Of a DNA stretch of 64,000 bases, positions 7,341-17,355 are shown piece by piece (the first letter of the stretch is position 1; every line of letters begins with the position of its first letter). The notes beneath the pieces are model-generated. The model did not search any database, was not told the origin of the DNA, and worked only from the letters and a program-made list of their open reading frames with translations. This stretch comes from Chloroflexota bacterium. GTDB lineage: Bacteria; Chloroflexota; Dehalococcoidia; Lucifugimonadales; Lucifugimonadaceae. The stretch lies in contig JABMNO010000036.1 in assembly GCA_013204555.1 (NCBI GenBank), positions 20,738-84,737 on the forward strand. Direction: 5' to 3'. The position numbers and the translations under genes are program-made.

Positions 7341-9644
7341 ATGGAGCTAAAGGCTGATCATTTGACGTTATCTGGACTCTCGCCTGAGGCCCTCGCCCGC
7401 TCATCAGCCGCTCATCCATGGCGCACGGTGTTGATTTGGGTCGTGGTCCTTATTATCGGTTTCTTCCTCATATCTAATCTACTTGGATCCGCCCTCACCG
7501 TTGAAGGGCAGTTCACCAACGATCCTGACTCAAAGGTAGCCCAAGAGCTAATCGAAGATCGGATACGGCCAACCAGGGCGCAGGAAACAGCTGTCATCAC
7601 CTCTGAGACGCTGACAGTGGATGATCCTGTATTCCGAGCGGTTGTTGAAGATTTCACGGCTCAGGTCAGAGGTCTTGGCGACAAGATCCTTAATGTCGAG
7701 AACGACGAACTGCAGATTGCCAACTTCTATGAGACAGGTATCGAGCAATTCGTGTCGCCAGACCGCAGCACAACGCTTGTACCGCTTACTCTCGCGGGGG
7801 ACCTCCAGGAAGCCACTAAGAATGTTAAAGAAGTTCTAAAAATCGGAGGTGACCTCTCCGAAGCCTCAGCGGACATAGAGATATCAATCACGGGGGCAGC
7901 AGCCATTAGTGCGGATTTCGCCGAAGTTGCTGAAGGCGACCTCATCAAGGGAGAGCTGATCGGTATCACCATCGCTCTGATCATCTTGCTCTTCGTGTTC
8001 CGCACCGCCGGTTCAGCCTGGATTCCCATAGTGACATCACTTATCTCGATCTTTCTGGCAATCGCTGTGGTCGCAGTTCTGGGTCAGATCGGACGGTTCT
8101 CTTTCTTTGTCACCAACATCATCACGATGATTGGCCTCGCCGTTGGCATCGACTATTCTCTGTTCATAGTCGCCAGATTCCGCGAAGAACGCGCCAGAGG
8201 ATTGGAGAAACTCGACGCTATAGCAAAGGCTGGAGCAACAGCGACTCGGTCAGTTGTTTTCTCCGGGATCACAGTTGTTTTCGCATTGCTCGGCATGGTC
8301 ATTGTTCCGACCACAGTGTTTTTTAGCCTGGGTGCTGGCGCCGTGATTGTGACCATCATCGCCGTCCTGGCCGCTCTCACCTTTCTGCCAGCGATGCTGA
8401 GCCTGGTAGGAGACAAGGTAAACGCCTGGAAGTTGCCGTTTATCGGTAAGAGCGCAGGTACTTTTGAAGATCACAGAGGCGGATTCTGGAACACCGTAAC
8501 CAAAATCGTGATGGGCCATCCGTGGCCTGCGATCATTATTTTTGGTGGCTTACTCGTTGCGTTGACGATTCCTTACTTCGGAATTAAGACGGGCCAAGCT
8601 GGTATCGACACACTCCCGAAAGATTTCCGGTCACTGCAGGCGTTCAACATCCTACGCGCGGAATTCCCTACGCAGGTTGGTGGCGTATCAGCCGCCGACG
8701 TCGTGATAGACGGTGATTTGGACGACCCGGAAATCCGGGCTGGAATCGATCGGCTAATCGCCTCTCTTGTCGGCCATCCGGTGTTTGCAGACCCAGATCC
8801 GGCGATCCAAACTCAGACCGATGGCGTGCTCGGATCGACCGTGGAAGTAATTCATATAAAAATAGCTATGCCGGTAGATAGCGCAACTCCGCTTGCAACT
8901 GACGCCATTCACGATCTGCGAGAGATATTCATACCTGCGGCCAATATTCCTGCCAACGTCTACGTTGGTGGTCAGGCGGCGATCAATGAAGATTTCTTCA
9001 ACCTGGCGGACCGCTGGACGCCCATTGTTATCTCTATGGTGCTGGCGCTGAGTTTCATCTTCCTGACAGTGGTATTCAGATCGATTGTTGTGCCCATCAA
9101 GGCCATCGTATTAAACCTGCTATCTGTCGGTGCCGCGTACGGTCTGCTTGTATTGGTTCTGCAGAAAGGTGTTGGAAACGAGATATTCGGGTTCGCTCAG
9201 GTAGAAACCATCGAGGCATGGCTACCCGTATTCTTGTTCTCCATTCTCTTTGGGCTATCGATGGACTACGAAGTTTTCCTGCTCAGTCGGATTCGAGAGC
9301 GCTACGATCAGACTGGTCTGAACACTGAGTCGGTTGCATTTGGTTTGCGCTCGACGGCCGGAATCATCACAGGTGCAGCGCTCATCATGGTCGCGGTCTT
9401 CGGCGGATTCGCTGTCGGTGATCTGGTGATCTTCCAGGAGATGGGCTTCGGCCTCGGCGCCGCCATCCTTGTTGACGCCACCGTCATCCGAGCGATTCTC
9501 GTCCCGGCCACTATGAAGCTGCTGGGCGATAAGAACTGGTACTTCCCAAGATTCCTTGAATGGCTACCGGACTTGAGAGTGGAGGGCGGCGAACGTTCTC
9601 AAGTTGCGCCGTCCGGTGCAGAGGACGCTATCGCCACGAAATAG
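7341..9644 (+). CDS. MMPL-family RND transporter
   Basis: A 767-residue membrane protein with the duplicated RND layout. A first transmembrane segment (residues ~30-50, VLIWVVVLIIGFFLIS) precedes a large extracytoplasmic domain, then a bundle of five to six helices. This pattern repeats in the second half. The GIDYSLFIVARFREE and MDYEVFLLSRIRE motifs at the end of TM4 and TM10 are characteristic of MMPL/hydrophobe exporters and carry the aspartates used in proton coupling. It probably exports a lipid or other hydrophobic compound. The gene is divergent from the lactonase operon and stands alone, with no adaptor protein nearby. Confidence 0.9.
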   Translation: MELKADHLTLSGLSPEALARSSAAHPWRTVLIWVVVLIIGFFLISNLLGSALTVEGQFTNDPDSKVAQELIEDRIRPTRAQETAVITSETLTVDDPVFRAVVEDFTAQVRGLGDKILNVENDELQIANFYETGIEQFVSPDRSTTLVPLTLAGDLQEATKNVKEVLKIGGDLSEASADIEISITGAAAISADFAEVAEGDLIKGELIGITIALIILLFVFRTAGSAWIPIVTSLISIFLAIAVVAVLGQIGRFSFFVTNIITMIGLAVGIDYSLFIVARFREERARGLEKLDAIAKAGATATRSVVFSGITVVFALLGMVIVPTTVFFSLGAGAVIVTIIAVLAALTFLPAMLSLVGDKVNAWKLPFIGKSAGTFEDHRGGFWNTVTKIVMGHPWPAIIIFGGLLVALTIPYFGIKTGQAGIDTLPKDFRSLQAFNILRAEFPTQVGGVSAADVVIDGDLDDPEIRAGIDRLIASLVGHPVFADPDPAIQTQTDGVLGSTVEVIHIKIAMPVDSATPLATDAIHDLREIFIPAANIPANVYVGGQAAINEDFFNLADRWTPIVISMVLALSFIFLTVVFRSIVVPIKAIVLNLLSVGAAYGLLVLVLQKGVGNEIFGFAQVETIEAWLPVFLFSILFGLSMDYEVFLLSRIRERYDQTGLNTESVAFGLRSTAGIITGAALIMVAVFGGFAVGDLVIFQEMGFGLGAAILVDATVIRAILVPATMKLLGDKNWYFPRFLEWLPDLRVEGGERSQVAPSGAEDAIATK

Positions 9645-9723
9645 CCCGCTCCCGATCTAGCGTAGTCACAGTGCCAGCCAGGCTGGAGTGAGTTTCGTCG
9701 GAGCTGGGCGAAAACGTCGCCGG

Positions 9724-11253
9724 CTATCGAACCAACGCGGTCGAAACGTCTCTGACAGTTCCCAACGCGTCCGACGCGGAGTCAGCTGCTGCCGCCAGTT
9801 CAGTTGGCCACACGCCGATGAGAATCATGCCCACAAACAGCACACCAAGCATGAGCCAACTCGTCAACGGCACGAAGAATGTCGAGCGCTCTACGGCCGT
9901 CTCTTCATCACCTTCAGATGGCTGATCTACATATGCGCGTTGGATCACTCGCAGGTAGTAGTAGAGCGAGACGAGACTGGCGACCATCGCCAATCCGCTG
10001 AGCCAGAGGAATCCTGCCTCAGCTCCAGCCGTGAACAGATAGAACTTTGTGACAAAACCGGCGAAGAATGGCAGCCCGGCCAGTGAGAACAGCGCTACGG
10101 AGAGGACCAGCGATAGGTATGGCGACTTCTTGGCCAGGCCGCGATAGTCGGATATCTGGTCGCTGCCAGTTCGGGAATAGACCACTGCAACAACAAGGAA
10201 CGCCGCAAGATTTGCAACGGCATAACCCACCAGGTGCACCATGATGCCAGTGGAGGCGCGCTCAGAGAAGACCACAGCGCCACCAGCGTCGACGACGCCG
10301 AGAGAGGCCACGCCAAGGAGAAGATATCCGACCTGTCCAATGCTGGAGTAGGCGAGCATTCTCTTGATATTCTCCTGCCGAATCGCAACCAGGTTGCCAA
10401 GCACCATGGTTGCCGCGGCGAGCGTGGCAATAAGAACTCGCCAGTCCTCGATGGCGGGCAGCAGACCCTCGGAAAAAAGCCGGAGAATCAGTGCGAACGC
10501 GGCGGCCTTTGAGCCGATCGCCAGATACGCGGTGACAGGTGTGGGCGCTCCTTCGTAGACGTCAGGCGCCCACATGTGGAATGGCACCGCCGCTACCTTG
10601 AATCCAAGCCCCGCGACGATGAGCGATAGCCCAACGATCAGACCGATGTCTAGATCCGGGTTGGCTGTGAGATGTGCCGCAATGCCATCGTAAAAGGTTG
10701 TTCCAGTCACGCCCCAGACCATGCTGATGCCGTACAGCATGATCGCCGATGAGAATGCGCCGAGAAGGATGTACTTTGCGGCCGACTCATTCGACTTGCT
10801 GTCGTATTTCCTGAGGGCAACCAGAACATAGAGGCTGAAGCTCAGGAGTTCCATGGCAATGTAGGCCGTCAGCAACTCACCTGCCGATGCCATCAGCACC
10901 ATGCCAAGTATCGAGAAGATCAGGATGCCGTAGTACTCGCCCGGAAACTTGATGTGCTGCTTCACGTAGTCGACGGAGGCGATCATCACTGCGCCTCCCA
11001 GAATCACGAGGAATGCGAAAAAGAAGAGCGAATAACGGTCGGCGATGAACACTCCGCCGTACAACTCCTCAACGCGATCCCAGCGATAGATCAGGGCCGT
11101 AGCGACCGCTGCGATCAACCCCGCCACGCCAATCCAGGGCAGGATCCCCCGCCTCGCTTTAGGAAGCACCAGATCGAGAGAAAGCACCAGCAGGCCCATG
11201 CCGGCAAGAATGAACTCCGGTGTCAGCAGATTGACGTTCACGTTCGCGCTCAT
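9724..11253 (-). CDS. nuoN: NADH-quinone oxidoreductase-like complex I subunit N
   Basis: A 509-residue antiporter-like membrane subunit with about 14 predicted transmembrane segments and the Proton_antipo_M signature around GFKVAAVPFHMWAPDVYEG and KRMLAYSSIGQVGY. The lysines in these helices line the proton channel. It is the last gene of the nuoABCDHIJKLMN operon. Its start overlaps the nuoM stop by 4 bases. The length is normal for NuoN. Confidence 0.95.
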   Translation of the reverse strand: MSANVNVNLLTPEFILAGMGLLVLSLDLVLPKARRGILPWIGVAGLIAAVATALIYRWDRVEELYGGVFIADRYSLFFFAFLVILGGAVMIASVDYVKQHIKFPGEYYGILIFSILGMVLMASAGELLTAYIAMELLSFSLYVLVALRKYDSKSNESAAKYILLGAFSSAIMLYGISMVWGVTGTTFYDGIAAHLTANPDLDIGLIVGLSLIVAGLGFKVAAVPFHMWAPDVYEGAPTPVTAYLAIGSKAAAFALILRLFSEGLLPAIEDWRVLIATLAAATMVLGNLVAIRQENIKRMLAYSSIGQVGYLLLGVASLGVVDAGGAVVFSERASTGIMVHLVGYAVANLAAFLVVAVVYSRTGSDQISDYRGLAKKSPYLSLVLSVALFSLAGLPFFAGFVTKFYLFTAGAEAGFLWLSGLAMVASLVSLYYYLRVIQRAYVDQPSEGDEETAVERSTFFVPLTSWLMLGVLFVGMILIGVWPTELAAAADSASDALGTVRDVSTALVR

Positions 11254-12818
11254 CTGGCAATCGCTCCGATCAGCTCAACGCTGGAGTCGATCAGTTCCAG
11301 GAAGTAGAACGGCATGAGACCAATAGTGAACATGGAGGCGATCAGAATGACCCCGGTGATCCGCTGGGGCATGGCGATGTCAGGGAGGTTCGCCCAGCGC
11401 TTGTCAGGGGTGCCAAAGAAGACCATCGCCATCAATCGGAGGATGTATATAGCGGTGATCGCAGCACCGACAACCGCAAGCACGCCAGCCCACGGGTAGG
11501 TCTGGAAGAGGCCAATAAATACGAGTAACTCAGCAACGAATCCGCTCAGGCCCGGCAGTCCAAGCGACGCCAGCCCTGCGATCGCAAACATGAACGAGCC
11601 CACTGGCATGACCTTCGCTAAACCATTCAAAGCGTTTATCGAAACGCCACTTTCGATTTCGCCGTCAGAGCCGAACGAGCGTGAGTGAGATTTCTCGTAG
11701 ATGAACCCAACCAGGGTAAAGAAAAGGGCTGTCATTACTCCGTGAGCAAACATTTGGAGCACGGCCCCAGACATGCCAATGGAACTCAGCGTCCCGATAC
11801 CCACCATTACGTAACCCATGTGGCTTACCGACGAGTAGCCAATCATGTATTTCAGGTCTCGCTGTGACAGTGCAGATACGGCGCCATACACGATGTTGAT
11901 GGTGCCCAGAATTACGAGAACCATGCCCCAGTCCTGAGCGCCGTTCGGCAGCACCTCCACGCCAACGCGGATGATGCCATAAGCGCCAAGCTTCATCAGC
12001 ACTCCTGCATGAAGCATGGACACTGACGTTGGCGCCGCTACGTGGCCATCGGGCGACCATGTGTGCAACGGCCACAGTCCCGCCAGCAGGCCGAATCCGA
12101 GCATGAGGAACGGGAAGAAGACACGGGCAAACACATCGCCGTATCCGGTTTTCTGGAGTTCGATTAGATCGAATGAGTTTGCGCCTGACTCAACGTAGAT
12201 CGCGAGCAACGCTATCCAGATGACGATAGAACCGGCGACCAGGAAAATCACAAGCTTCATCGCCCCGTACTCTTTAGTCCGGCCGAAGTTAGTCCGCCAA
12301 CCCGCGAGATAAACCCGCAGGTTCTCGCTGCTGCTACCCCAGAAGGCGATCAGCAGGAACATTGGCAGCACGGCGATCTCGTAGAAGAAGAACAGGAAGA
12401 AGAGGTCGATGGAGACGAAGGTGCCGTACACACCGCCGGTAAGTACGTGGAGCAAGATCAGGTAATCACGGACTCGACGGTCGGTGCTCCACGTCATGAG
12501 CATTGCCGCAACGTAGACGATGCCGGTCATGAAGATCATGACGGCCGATATTCCGTCGACGCCCACGTGGAACGAGATGCCGAGTGATGGCAGCCATTCC
12601 CACTGGTTCACGAATTGGTATTTCTCGTCAGCCGACCCGAAGTGCTGGTTGTACTGCAACAGGACGTATAACGACAGGACAGCGCTCGCGAAGGCGATTA
12701 GCAGGGAGAAGTACTTCCACTGCTTTGGCCGCTCTCCGGGCCACAGAAGCAGCGCCAACGCGGCTGCAAATGGCAACGCTGTGATGATCGTCAGGATCAA
12801 CTCGTCGAAGCGATCCAT
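11250..12818 (-). CDS. nuoM: Complex I antiporter-like subunit M
   Basis: A 522-residue NuoM with the family motifs GLWPLHTWSPDGHVAAPTSVS and LKYMIGYSSVSHMGY, about 14 transmembrane helices and conserved channel lysines. It pumps protons as part of the distal membrane arm. The start codon directly abuts the nuoL stop, with no gap, indicating tight translational coupling. Both neighbours are complex I genes. Confidence 0.95.
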   Translation of the reverse strand: MDRFDELILTIITALPFAAALALLLWPGERPKQWKYFSLLIAFASAVLSLYVLLQYNQHFGSADEKYQFVNQWEWLPSLGISFHVGVDGISAVMIFMTGIVYVAAMLMTWSTDRRVRDYLILLHVLTGGVYGTFVSIDLFFLFFFYEIAVLPMFLLIAFWGSSSENLRVYLAGWRTNFGRTKEYGAMKLVIFLVAGSIVIWIALLAIYVESGANSFDLIELQKTGYGDVFARVFFPFLMLGFGLLAGLWPLHTWSPDGHVAAPTSVSMLHAGVLMKLGAYGIIRVGVEVLPNGAQDWGMVLVILGTINIVYGAVSALSQRDLKYMIGYSSVSHMGYVMVGIGTLSSIGMSGAVLQMFAHGVMTALFFTLVGFIYEKSHSRSFGSDGEIESGVSINALNGLAKVMPVGSFMFAIAGLASLGLPGLSGFVAELLVFIGLFQTYPWAGVLAVVGAAITAIYILRLMAMVFFGTPDKRWANLPDIAMPQRITGVILIASMFTIGLMPFYFLELIDSSVELIGAIAR

Positions 12819-14669
12819 TTACTGCGCCCACCAGATGACGCCGGCCACGACAGCGCCAACGGCCATCACAGCGGCGTAGTTGTAGAAGAGGCCGGACTGT
12901 AAGAATCGCAGTTCGCTGCCCCACCAGCCGGTCGCCTTTGCGGGGCCATCAACACCTTCATCGTTGATCACCCGTCGGTCGAACCATCCGACAAGCCCAG
13001 CGAGTACGAGTACCAGTCGGTCAATGGCCCACTGGTAAAGCTCATCAAAGTAGAACTTCTGCTCAAGGGTTCTTTGAGCCCAGGGGAGTCGGGTACGAAG
13101 AGCGTCGATTTGGCCTTGTGACGATTTCAGCATCCGGGCTACGACGATCATTGAGCCAATTGCCAGTACGGCTGAAACGACTGTTAACCAGATCGTAAAT
13201 TCGATTCCGTGAGCTGATGGTTCTTGTGTGATCCAACCGATGTAGCCACCGAAGTCGCCCCATTCAAATGCGATCGCCCCGGTGACTGCGCCGAAGATTG
13301 CGAGGAGCACCATAGGACCGGTCATGGCCAATGGCGACTCGTGGGCTTTACGGCTCTCTTTTGCCGTCTCACCAAAGAAGACTTTGTAGATAATCCTGGC
13401 GGTATAAATGGCGCTGGCAACGACTGCTATTAAAGCGATAACCAGATACGTCTCATTGAGCCGCCCTTCCGATACAGCGCGAAGGATCTCGTCCTTTGAG
13501 AAAAATCCGCCAAGAGGAGGGACCCCGGCCAGTGAGACTGCGGCGATGATGAAAGTCACAGCTGTAATCGGCATCTTGCGGAGCAGACCGCCCATCATCC
13601 GCACATCGGTCTGTTGCGTACCGTGGTTGACGCTGCCTGCCCCAAGAAACAGTACCGCTTTGGCGAACGCGTGCGCCAACAGATGCAGCATCGCAACGCC
13701 CGGCTCACCCGCTCCGAGCGCGAGCATCATGAACCCAAGATGACTGACGGTTGAGTAAGCGAGAATTCGCTTCATATCGGTCATCACAATAGCGACCATC
13801 GCAGCGCCCAGCGCCGTCGTGGCGCCCACCCCGGCGATGATGTCCAAGACGAATGGGGTCGCCTCGTAGATCGGGAACAGGACGGCAATCAGGAAGACGC
13901 CAGCTGCCACCATAGTCGCGGCGTGGATCAGCGCGCTGACGGGGGTTGGACCTTCCATCGCATCGGGAAGCCACACATGGAACGGAACCTGGGCTGACTT
14001 GCCCGCCGCGCCAAGGAAGATCAAGAACGCGGACCAGTTGAGGACGGTCTGACCGACCTCCCCGGCTTCGACAGCTTCGAAGATTCCAGACATCTCGAAA
14101 GTGCCAGTTTCACGGAATAGCAGGATAATTCCAATAAGCAGGCCAACGTCGCCGATACGAGTGGTGATGAACGCCTTCTTGGCAGCCTCGGCGGCCGATT
14201 TACGTTCCCACCAGAATCCGATGAGCAGGTAAGAGCCAAGCCCTACGCCTTCCCATGCGACGTAGAGAAACAGGAGGTTGTCAGCCAGGACCAGTGCCAA
14301 CATTGCGGCGGCGAACAGGGAGTGAACAGCGAAGTACCAGCCGAACCGTCCGTCACCCTCCATGTACTTCAGTGAATAGACCTGGATCATCAGCGAGACA
14401 AACGAAACTATGCCCACCATCGTGAGCGATATCGGCGAGACGGAAACCCCCCAGGTGAACTGCGAACCTGCGACCTCGAACCAGTCGATCGAGAACACCT
14501 CAGGGCCATTGGCATTCATGTCGGCAAGCGCAATGAAGAAGATGACGAGCGACGCCGTGATGGCGCCGATGGAGAGATAGGCGCCCCTTCCGGGCAACCA
14601 CTTGCCGAACAGAAGGATCGCGACGAATGCGCCGGCCGGAATGGCAGGTGCCAGGAATGCGTATTCCAT
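12819..14669 (-). CDS. nuoL: Complex I antiporter-like subunit L
   Basis: A 616-residue NuoL. It carries the N-terminal oxidoreductase domain (SVSPISLTMVGIVSFVSLMIQVYS), the antiporter core (KSAQVPFHVWLPDAMEGPTPVSALIHAATMVAAG, MKRILAYSTVSHLGF) and the C-terminal extension that forms the long lateral helix and last transmembrane segment (FYNYAAVMAVGAVVAGVIWW). Length and motifs are normal. It lies 7 bases after nuoK and abuts nuoM. Confidence 0.96.
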   Translation of the reverse strand: MEYAFLAPAIPAGAFVAILLFGKWLPGRGAYLSIGAITASLVIFFIALADMNANGPEVFSIDWFEVAGSQFTWGVSVSPISLTMVGIVSFVSLMIQVYSLKYMEGDGRFGWYFAVHSLFAAAMLALVLADNLLFLYVAWEGVGLGSYLLIGFWWERKSAAEAAKKAFITTRIGDVGLLIGIILLFRETGTFEMSGIFEAVEAGEVGQTVLNWSAFLIFLGAAGKSAQVPFHVWLPDAMEGPTPVSALIHAATMVAAGVFLIAVLFPIYEATPFVLDIIAGVGATTALGAAMVAIVMTDMKRILAYSTVSHLGFMMLALGAGEPGVAMLHLLAHAFAKAVLFLGAGSVNHGTQQTDVRMMGGLLRKMPITAVTFIIAAVSLAGVPPLGGFFSKDEILRAVSEGRLNETYLVIALIAVVASAIYTARIIYKVFFGETAKESRKAHESPLAMTGPMVLLAIFGAVTGAIAFEWGDFGGYIGWITQEPSAHGIEFTIWLTVVSAVLAIGSMIVVARMLKSSQGQIDALRTRLPWAQRTLEQKFYFDELYQWAIDRLVLVLAGLVGWFDRRVINDEGVDGPAKATGWWGSELRFLQSGLFYNYAAVMAVGAVVAGVIWWAQ

Positions 14670-14676
14670 CAGGCGT

Positions 14677-14997
14677 TTACCACTTCATCGTGTCCAGTTC
14701 GTCGGCGTTGGCGGTGCCCCGGTTTCGGAACACCCTCAGGACTATGGCCATAGCCAGACCAATTTCGGCTGCTGAGATCGTGATGATGAAGATGGCGAGT
14801 ACCTGCCCAAAGACTCGCTCGTCCGGAGGACGGTCAACGAAAGCCGCCTGGCCGATCAGATTCACGTTCACGGCGTTGAGCAACAACTCAATGGAGACAA
14901 GCACAAGCACCGCGCTACGGCGCGCAAGCACGCCGTAAAGCCCAATGCTAAACAGCGCTGCGCTGAGTATCTGAAAGTGAAGCAATTCGAGGTCCAC
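14677..14997 (-). CDS. nuoK: Complex I subunit K
   Basis: A 106-residue, three-helix NuoK (MrpC-like) with the conserved segment LVLVSIELLLNAVNVNL, whose intramembrane glutamates take part in proton transfer, and the FVITISAAEIGLAMAI-type third helix (here FIITISAAEIGLAMAI). It begins with GTG, which overlaps the nuoJ stop TAG by one base. Confidence 0.95.
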   Translation of the reverse strand: MDLELLHFQILSAALFSIGLYGVLARRSAVLVLVSIELLLNAVNVNLIGQAAFVDRPPDERVFGQVLAIFIITISAAEIGLAMAIVLRVFRNRGTANADELDTMKW

Positions 14998-15557
14998 TAC
15001 GCGCTTACCTCATTGATCTCAACTGAGGCGTCCACAGCGGGTTCATTGTCATCGCCTCGAGCCAACGCGATCGCACCAACCATCGCAACCAGAAGTATCA
15101 CAGACGCGATCTCAAACGGAATGGCCCACTGGTTGAACAGTGAGTCGCCTACGGTTTCAAATCCGGTGGAGTTGCTCTCAGCGATAGCAACCGCAACGCT
15201 GTCAGGCTCGGCAAGTTGAGGAACGTCGCTGTAGATGAATGTCAACGTCAGCAAAACAAACACACCAACTGCAATCAGAAACGCTACTGGCCGCTGAGGA
15301 TTGTCGAGGTTGATGTTGAGATCAGTGGTTCTCGTAAGCATGATGGCGAACAGGATCACTATGGTGACAGCACCTGCATAGATAAGAATTTGCGCCAGCG
15401 CGAGGAACTCGGCATAGGCGACGAGGAATATTCCGGCGACGCCAAGCATTGCTATGAGCAAGCTCAGCGTGGCCCGCACAACATTGCGGTCAAGCACAAC
15501 GCCCAGGGCGCCAATAACCGTGATCACCGCCAACACGTAGAACACGATGGCACTCAT
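14997..15557 (-). CDS. nuoJ: Complex I subunit J
   Basis: A 186-residue NuoJ with five predicted transmembrane helices. The segment LALAQILIYAGAVTIVILFAIML contains the conserved TM3 with the pi-bulge region. A loop of about 40 residues precedes the last helix, which is followed by a short acidic tail. It is coupled to nuoI by a 4-base ATGA overlap and to nuoK by a 1-base overlap. Confidence 0.94.
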   Translation of the reverse strand: MSAIVFYVLAVITVIGALGVVLDRNVVRATLSLLIAMLGVAGIFLVAYAEFLALAQILIYAGAVTIVILFAIMLTRTTDLNINLDNPQRPVAFLIAVGVFVLLTLTFIYSDVPQLAEPDSVAVAIAESNSTGFETVGDSLFNQWAIPFEIASVILLVAMVGAIALARGDDNEPAVDASVEINEVSA

Positions 15558-16132
15558 GTTGCGGTCGCCTCAGGTTCAGCTTCCAGAGGAGGATTAGCGG
15601 CGGCTTCAGCAGCTTCCTTTGCTGCCTTCGCCTCAGCAATAACAGCGCGCTCCTTTGGCGATGGCAAGTTGGGTTTCGACTGCTTCCACCCTGTCTCGCT
15701 CTGGTACTTCGTGCCCATCTTTAAGAGCGTAGGCAGATCGACTCGGTTTCCATCACGCATGCGATCACCGAGTTCGTGCTCGTGCGACATTTCAATGGCG
15801 TCAAAGTTACATACATCAACGCAGATTCCGCAGAGAATACATCGCCCAAGGTTGATCTCGAAGGTGTTGATGATCTTCTTGCGATGGCTGTCGCCCTCGG
15901 CAAACTTCTCGTTGTCGGTCATCTCCGCAGACATGCACTGCGTAGGACAATACCGGACGCAGACCATGCAACCTGTACAGAACGGTTCATCGCGAGCGGC
16001 GTCAAATAGCAGCGCAGGGAAGCCCATGTAACGGTCCTGGATGGGCAAGTGCTCTTTCGGATACTCCGCTGTGACCTTCTTGCGCATCATGGAGCCAAGG
16101 CTCACTCGTAGCGCTTTAATGGAGTTAATCAT
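15554..16132 (-). CDS. nuoI: Complex I 4Fe-4S subunit I
   Basis: A 192-residue ferredoxin-like subunit with two complete 4Fe-4S motifs, CTGCMVCVRYCP near residue 55 and CILCGICVDVCNFDAIEM near residue 97. These are the N6a and N6b clusters that lead electrons to N2 in NuoB. After the core domain it has an Ala/Glu-rich tail of about 35 residues that is unusual in composition but not truncated. It overlaps the nuoH stop by one base. Confidence 0.95.
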   Translation of the reverse strand: MINSIKALRVSLGSMMRKKVTAEYPKEHLPIQDRYMGFPALLFDAARDEPFCTGCMVCVRYCPTQCMSAEMTDNEKFAEGDSHRKKIINTFEINLGRCILCGICVDVCNFDAIEMSHEHELGDRMRDGNRVDLPTLLKMGTKYQSETGWKQSKPNLPSPKERAVIAEAKAAKEAAEAAANPPLEAEPEATAT

Positions 16133-17355
16133 CAGTCGCCTGTGCCATCGGGGACCAGCTTGTTACCGCCATCATCACGACTTGCTCGCCGATACATCTG
16201 AACCGTCGACGGATCAGCCTTACGCGCCGTACGGCGCGCCCCGAAATACAGCCCTCCAATGAGGATAGGAACCGAGAAGGTCGTCATCGTCCAGAGCGGC
16301 CAATCGTAGAAGATCACGATAGACATCAGAATGAAGTTAACGAATGAGAGCGGGATGAGGGACTTCCATCCAAACGCCATGAGTTGATCGATTCGGAGAC
16401 GTGGATACGTCCCTCGGAACCAGAAGAAGAGGCCAACGACCATGTACGTCTTGAAGAGGAACCAGCCGACACCCAGTGCGTCAGTCTGCCACTCCTCGAG
16501 CGCTGTGCCGAATATCGATTCAGGTGGGGAAGGCCAACTCCAGCCGCCAAAGAAAAGCAGAATCGTGAGTGCTGCGATAACAAACGTATTGATGTACTCG
16601 GCCAGGAAGAATACGGCCCAGTGCGCCCCGGAATACTCCAGGAACGGGCCACCTACGACCTCAGATTCGGCGTGATGGATATCAAAGGGCGTACGGCCAA
16701 GTTCAGCAAGCCCCGCAAGAATGAACACGATCAAGCCCAGCGGCATGATGAATGCGAACGGGATGGCGCCCTGCCCGCCGAACGAAATCACCCGCTCACC
16801 AATGGTGACCTCGTTGCCAAGCACAACATCACGTAGATCAAGACTCTGCACCAGAACGGCGATCGCCAGCACCACAACGATAATCGGAATCTCGTAGCTC
16901 ACGAGTTGAGCAGCGGCCCTGATGCCGCCCAGCACCGAGTACTTGCTTGATGAGGTGTACCCGGCGATTAGCAGTCCAACGATGCCAACGGTCGAGATCG
17001 CGACGATATAGAGGAGTCCAAGCTCCTGCGGCGCAACTACCGCTCCATCTGCAAACGGGACTGTCAGCCACACGAGGAAAGCCGAAACAAACACGATTAT
17101 CGGCGCGCTCCAGAAGAGCATTCCACTGGAGTTGGTGGGTCGGATATCTTCTTTGGTAATTAGCTTGAATACATCCGCCATCGGCTGAAGTAAACCGTGC
17201 GGGCCTACTCGGGACGGACCTGCTCGCATCTGGATTCTGGCGAGCGTCTTGCGTTCGTACCAGGTTAGAGAAATGACCACGGTAGACAGGAACGCGAATA
17301 GTCCGAAGATGCCAACCACCACCACAGCGATATATGTCCAGTTGAACTCGTTCAT
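16132..17355 (-). CDS. nuoH: Complex I subunit H
   Basis: A 407-residue NuoH with the quinone-chamber motifs: YERKTLARIQMRAGPSRVGP in the first loop, and PFDIHHAESEVVGG followed by EYSGAHWAVFFLAEY. The open frame runs 34 codons further upstream, inside nuoD. I chose the ATG at 17355 because it overlaps the nuoD stop as ATGA and gives a normal N-terminus before the first transmembrane helix. The subunit links the peripheral and membrane arms. Confidence 0.95.
   Translation of the reverse strand: MNEFNWTYIAVVVVGIFGLFAFLSTVVISLTWYERKTLARIQMRAGPSRVGPHGLLQPMADVFKLITKEDIRPTNSSGMLFWSAPIIVFVSAFLVWLTVPFADGAVVAPQELGLLYIVAISTVGIVGLLIAGYTSSSKYSVLGGIRAAAQLVSYEIPIIVVVLAIAVLVQSLDLRDVVLGNEVTIGERVISFGGQGAIPFAFIMPLGLIVFILAGLAELGRTPFDIHHAESEVVGGPFLEYSGAHWAVFFLAEYINTFVIAALTILLFFGGWSWPSPPESIFGTALEEWQTDALGVGWFLFKTYMVVGLFFWFRGTYPRLRIDQLMAFGWKSLIPLSFVNFILMSIVIFYDWPLWTMTTFSVPILIGGLYFGARRTARKADPSTVQMYRRASRDDGGNKLVPDGTGD

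Noticed and set aside
15216..16031. 271-codon plus-strand frame opposite nuoJ/nuoI
   Set aside because: It lies entirely opposite two well-supported complex I genes with conserved motifs.
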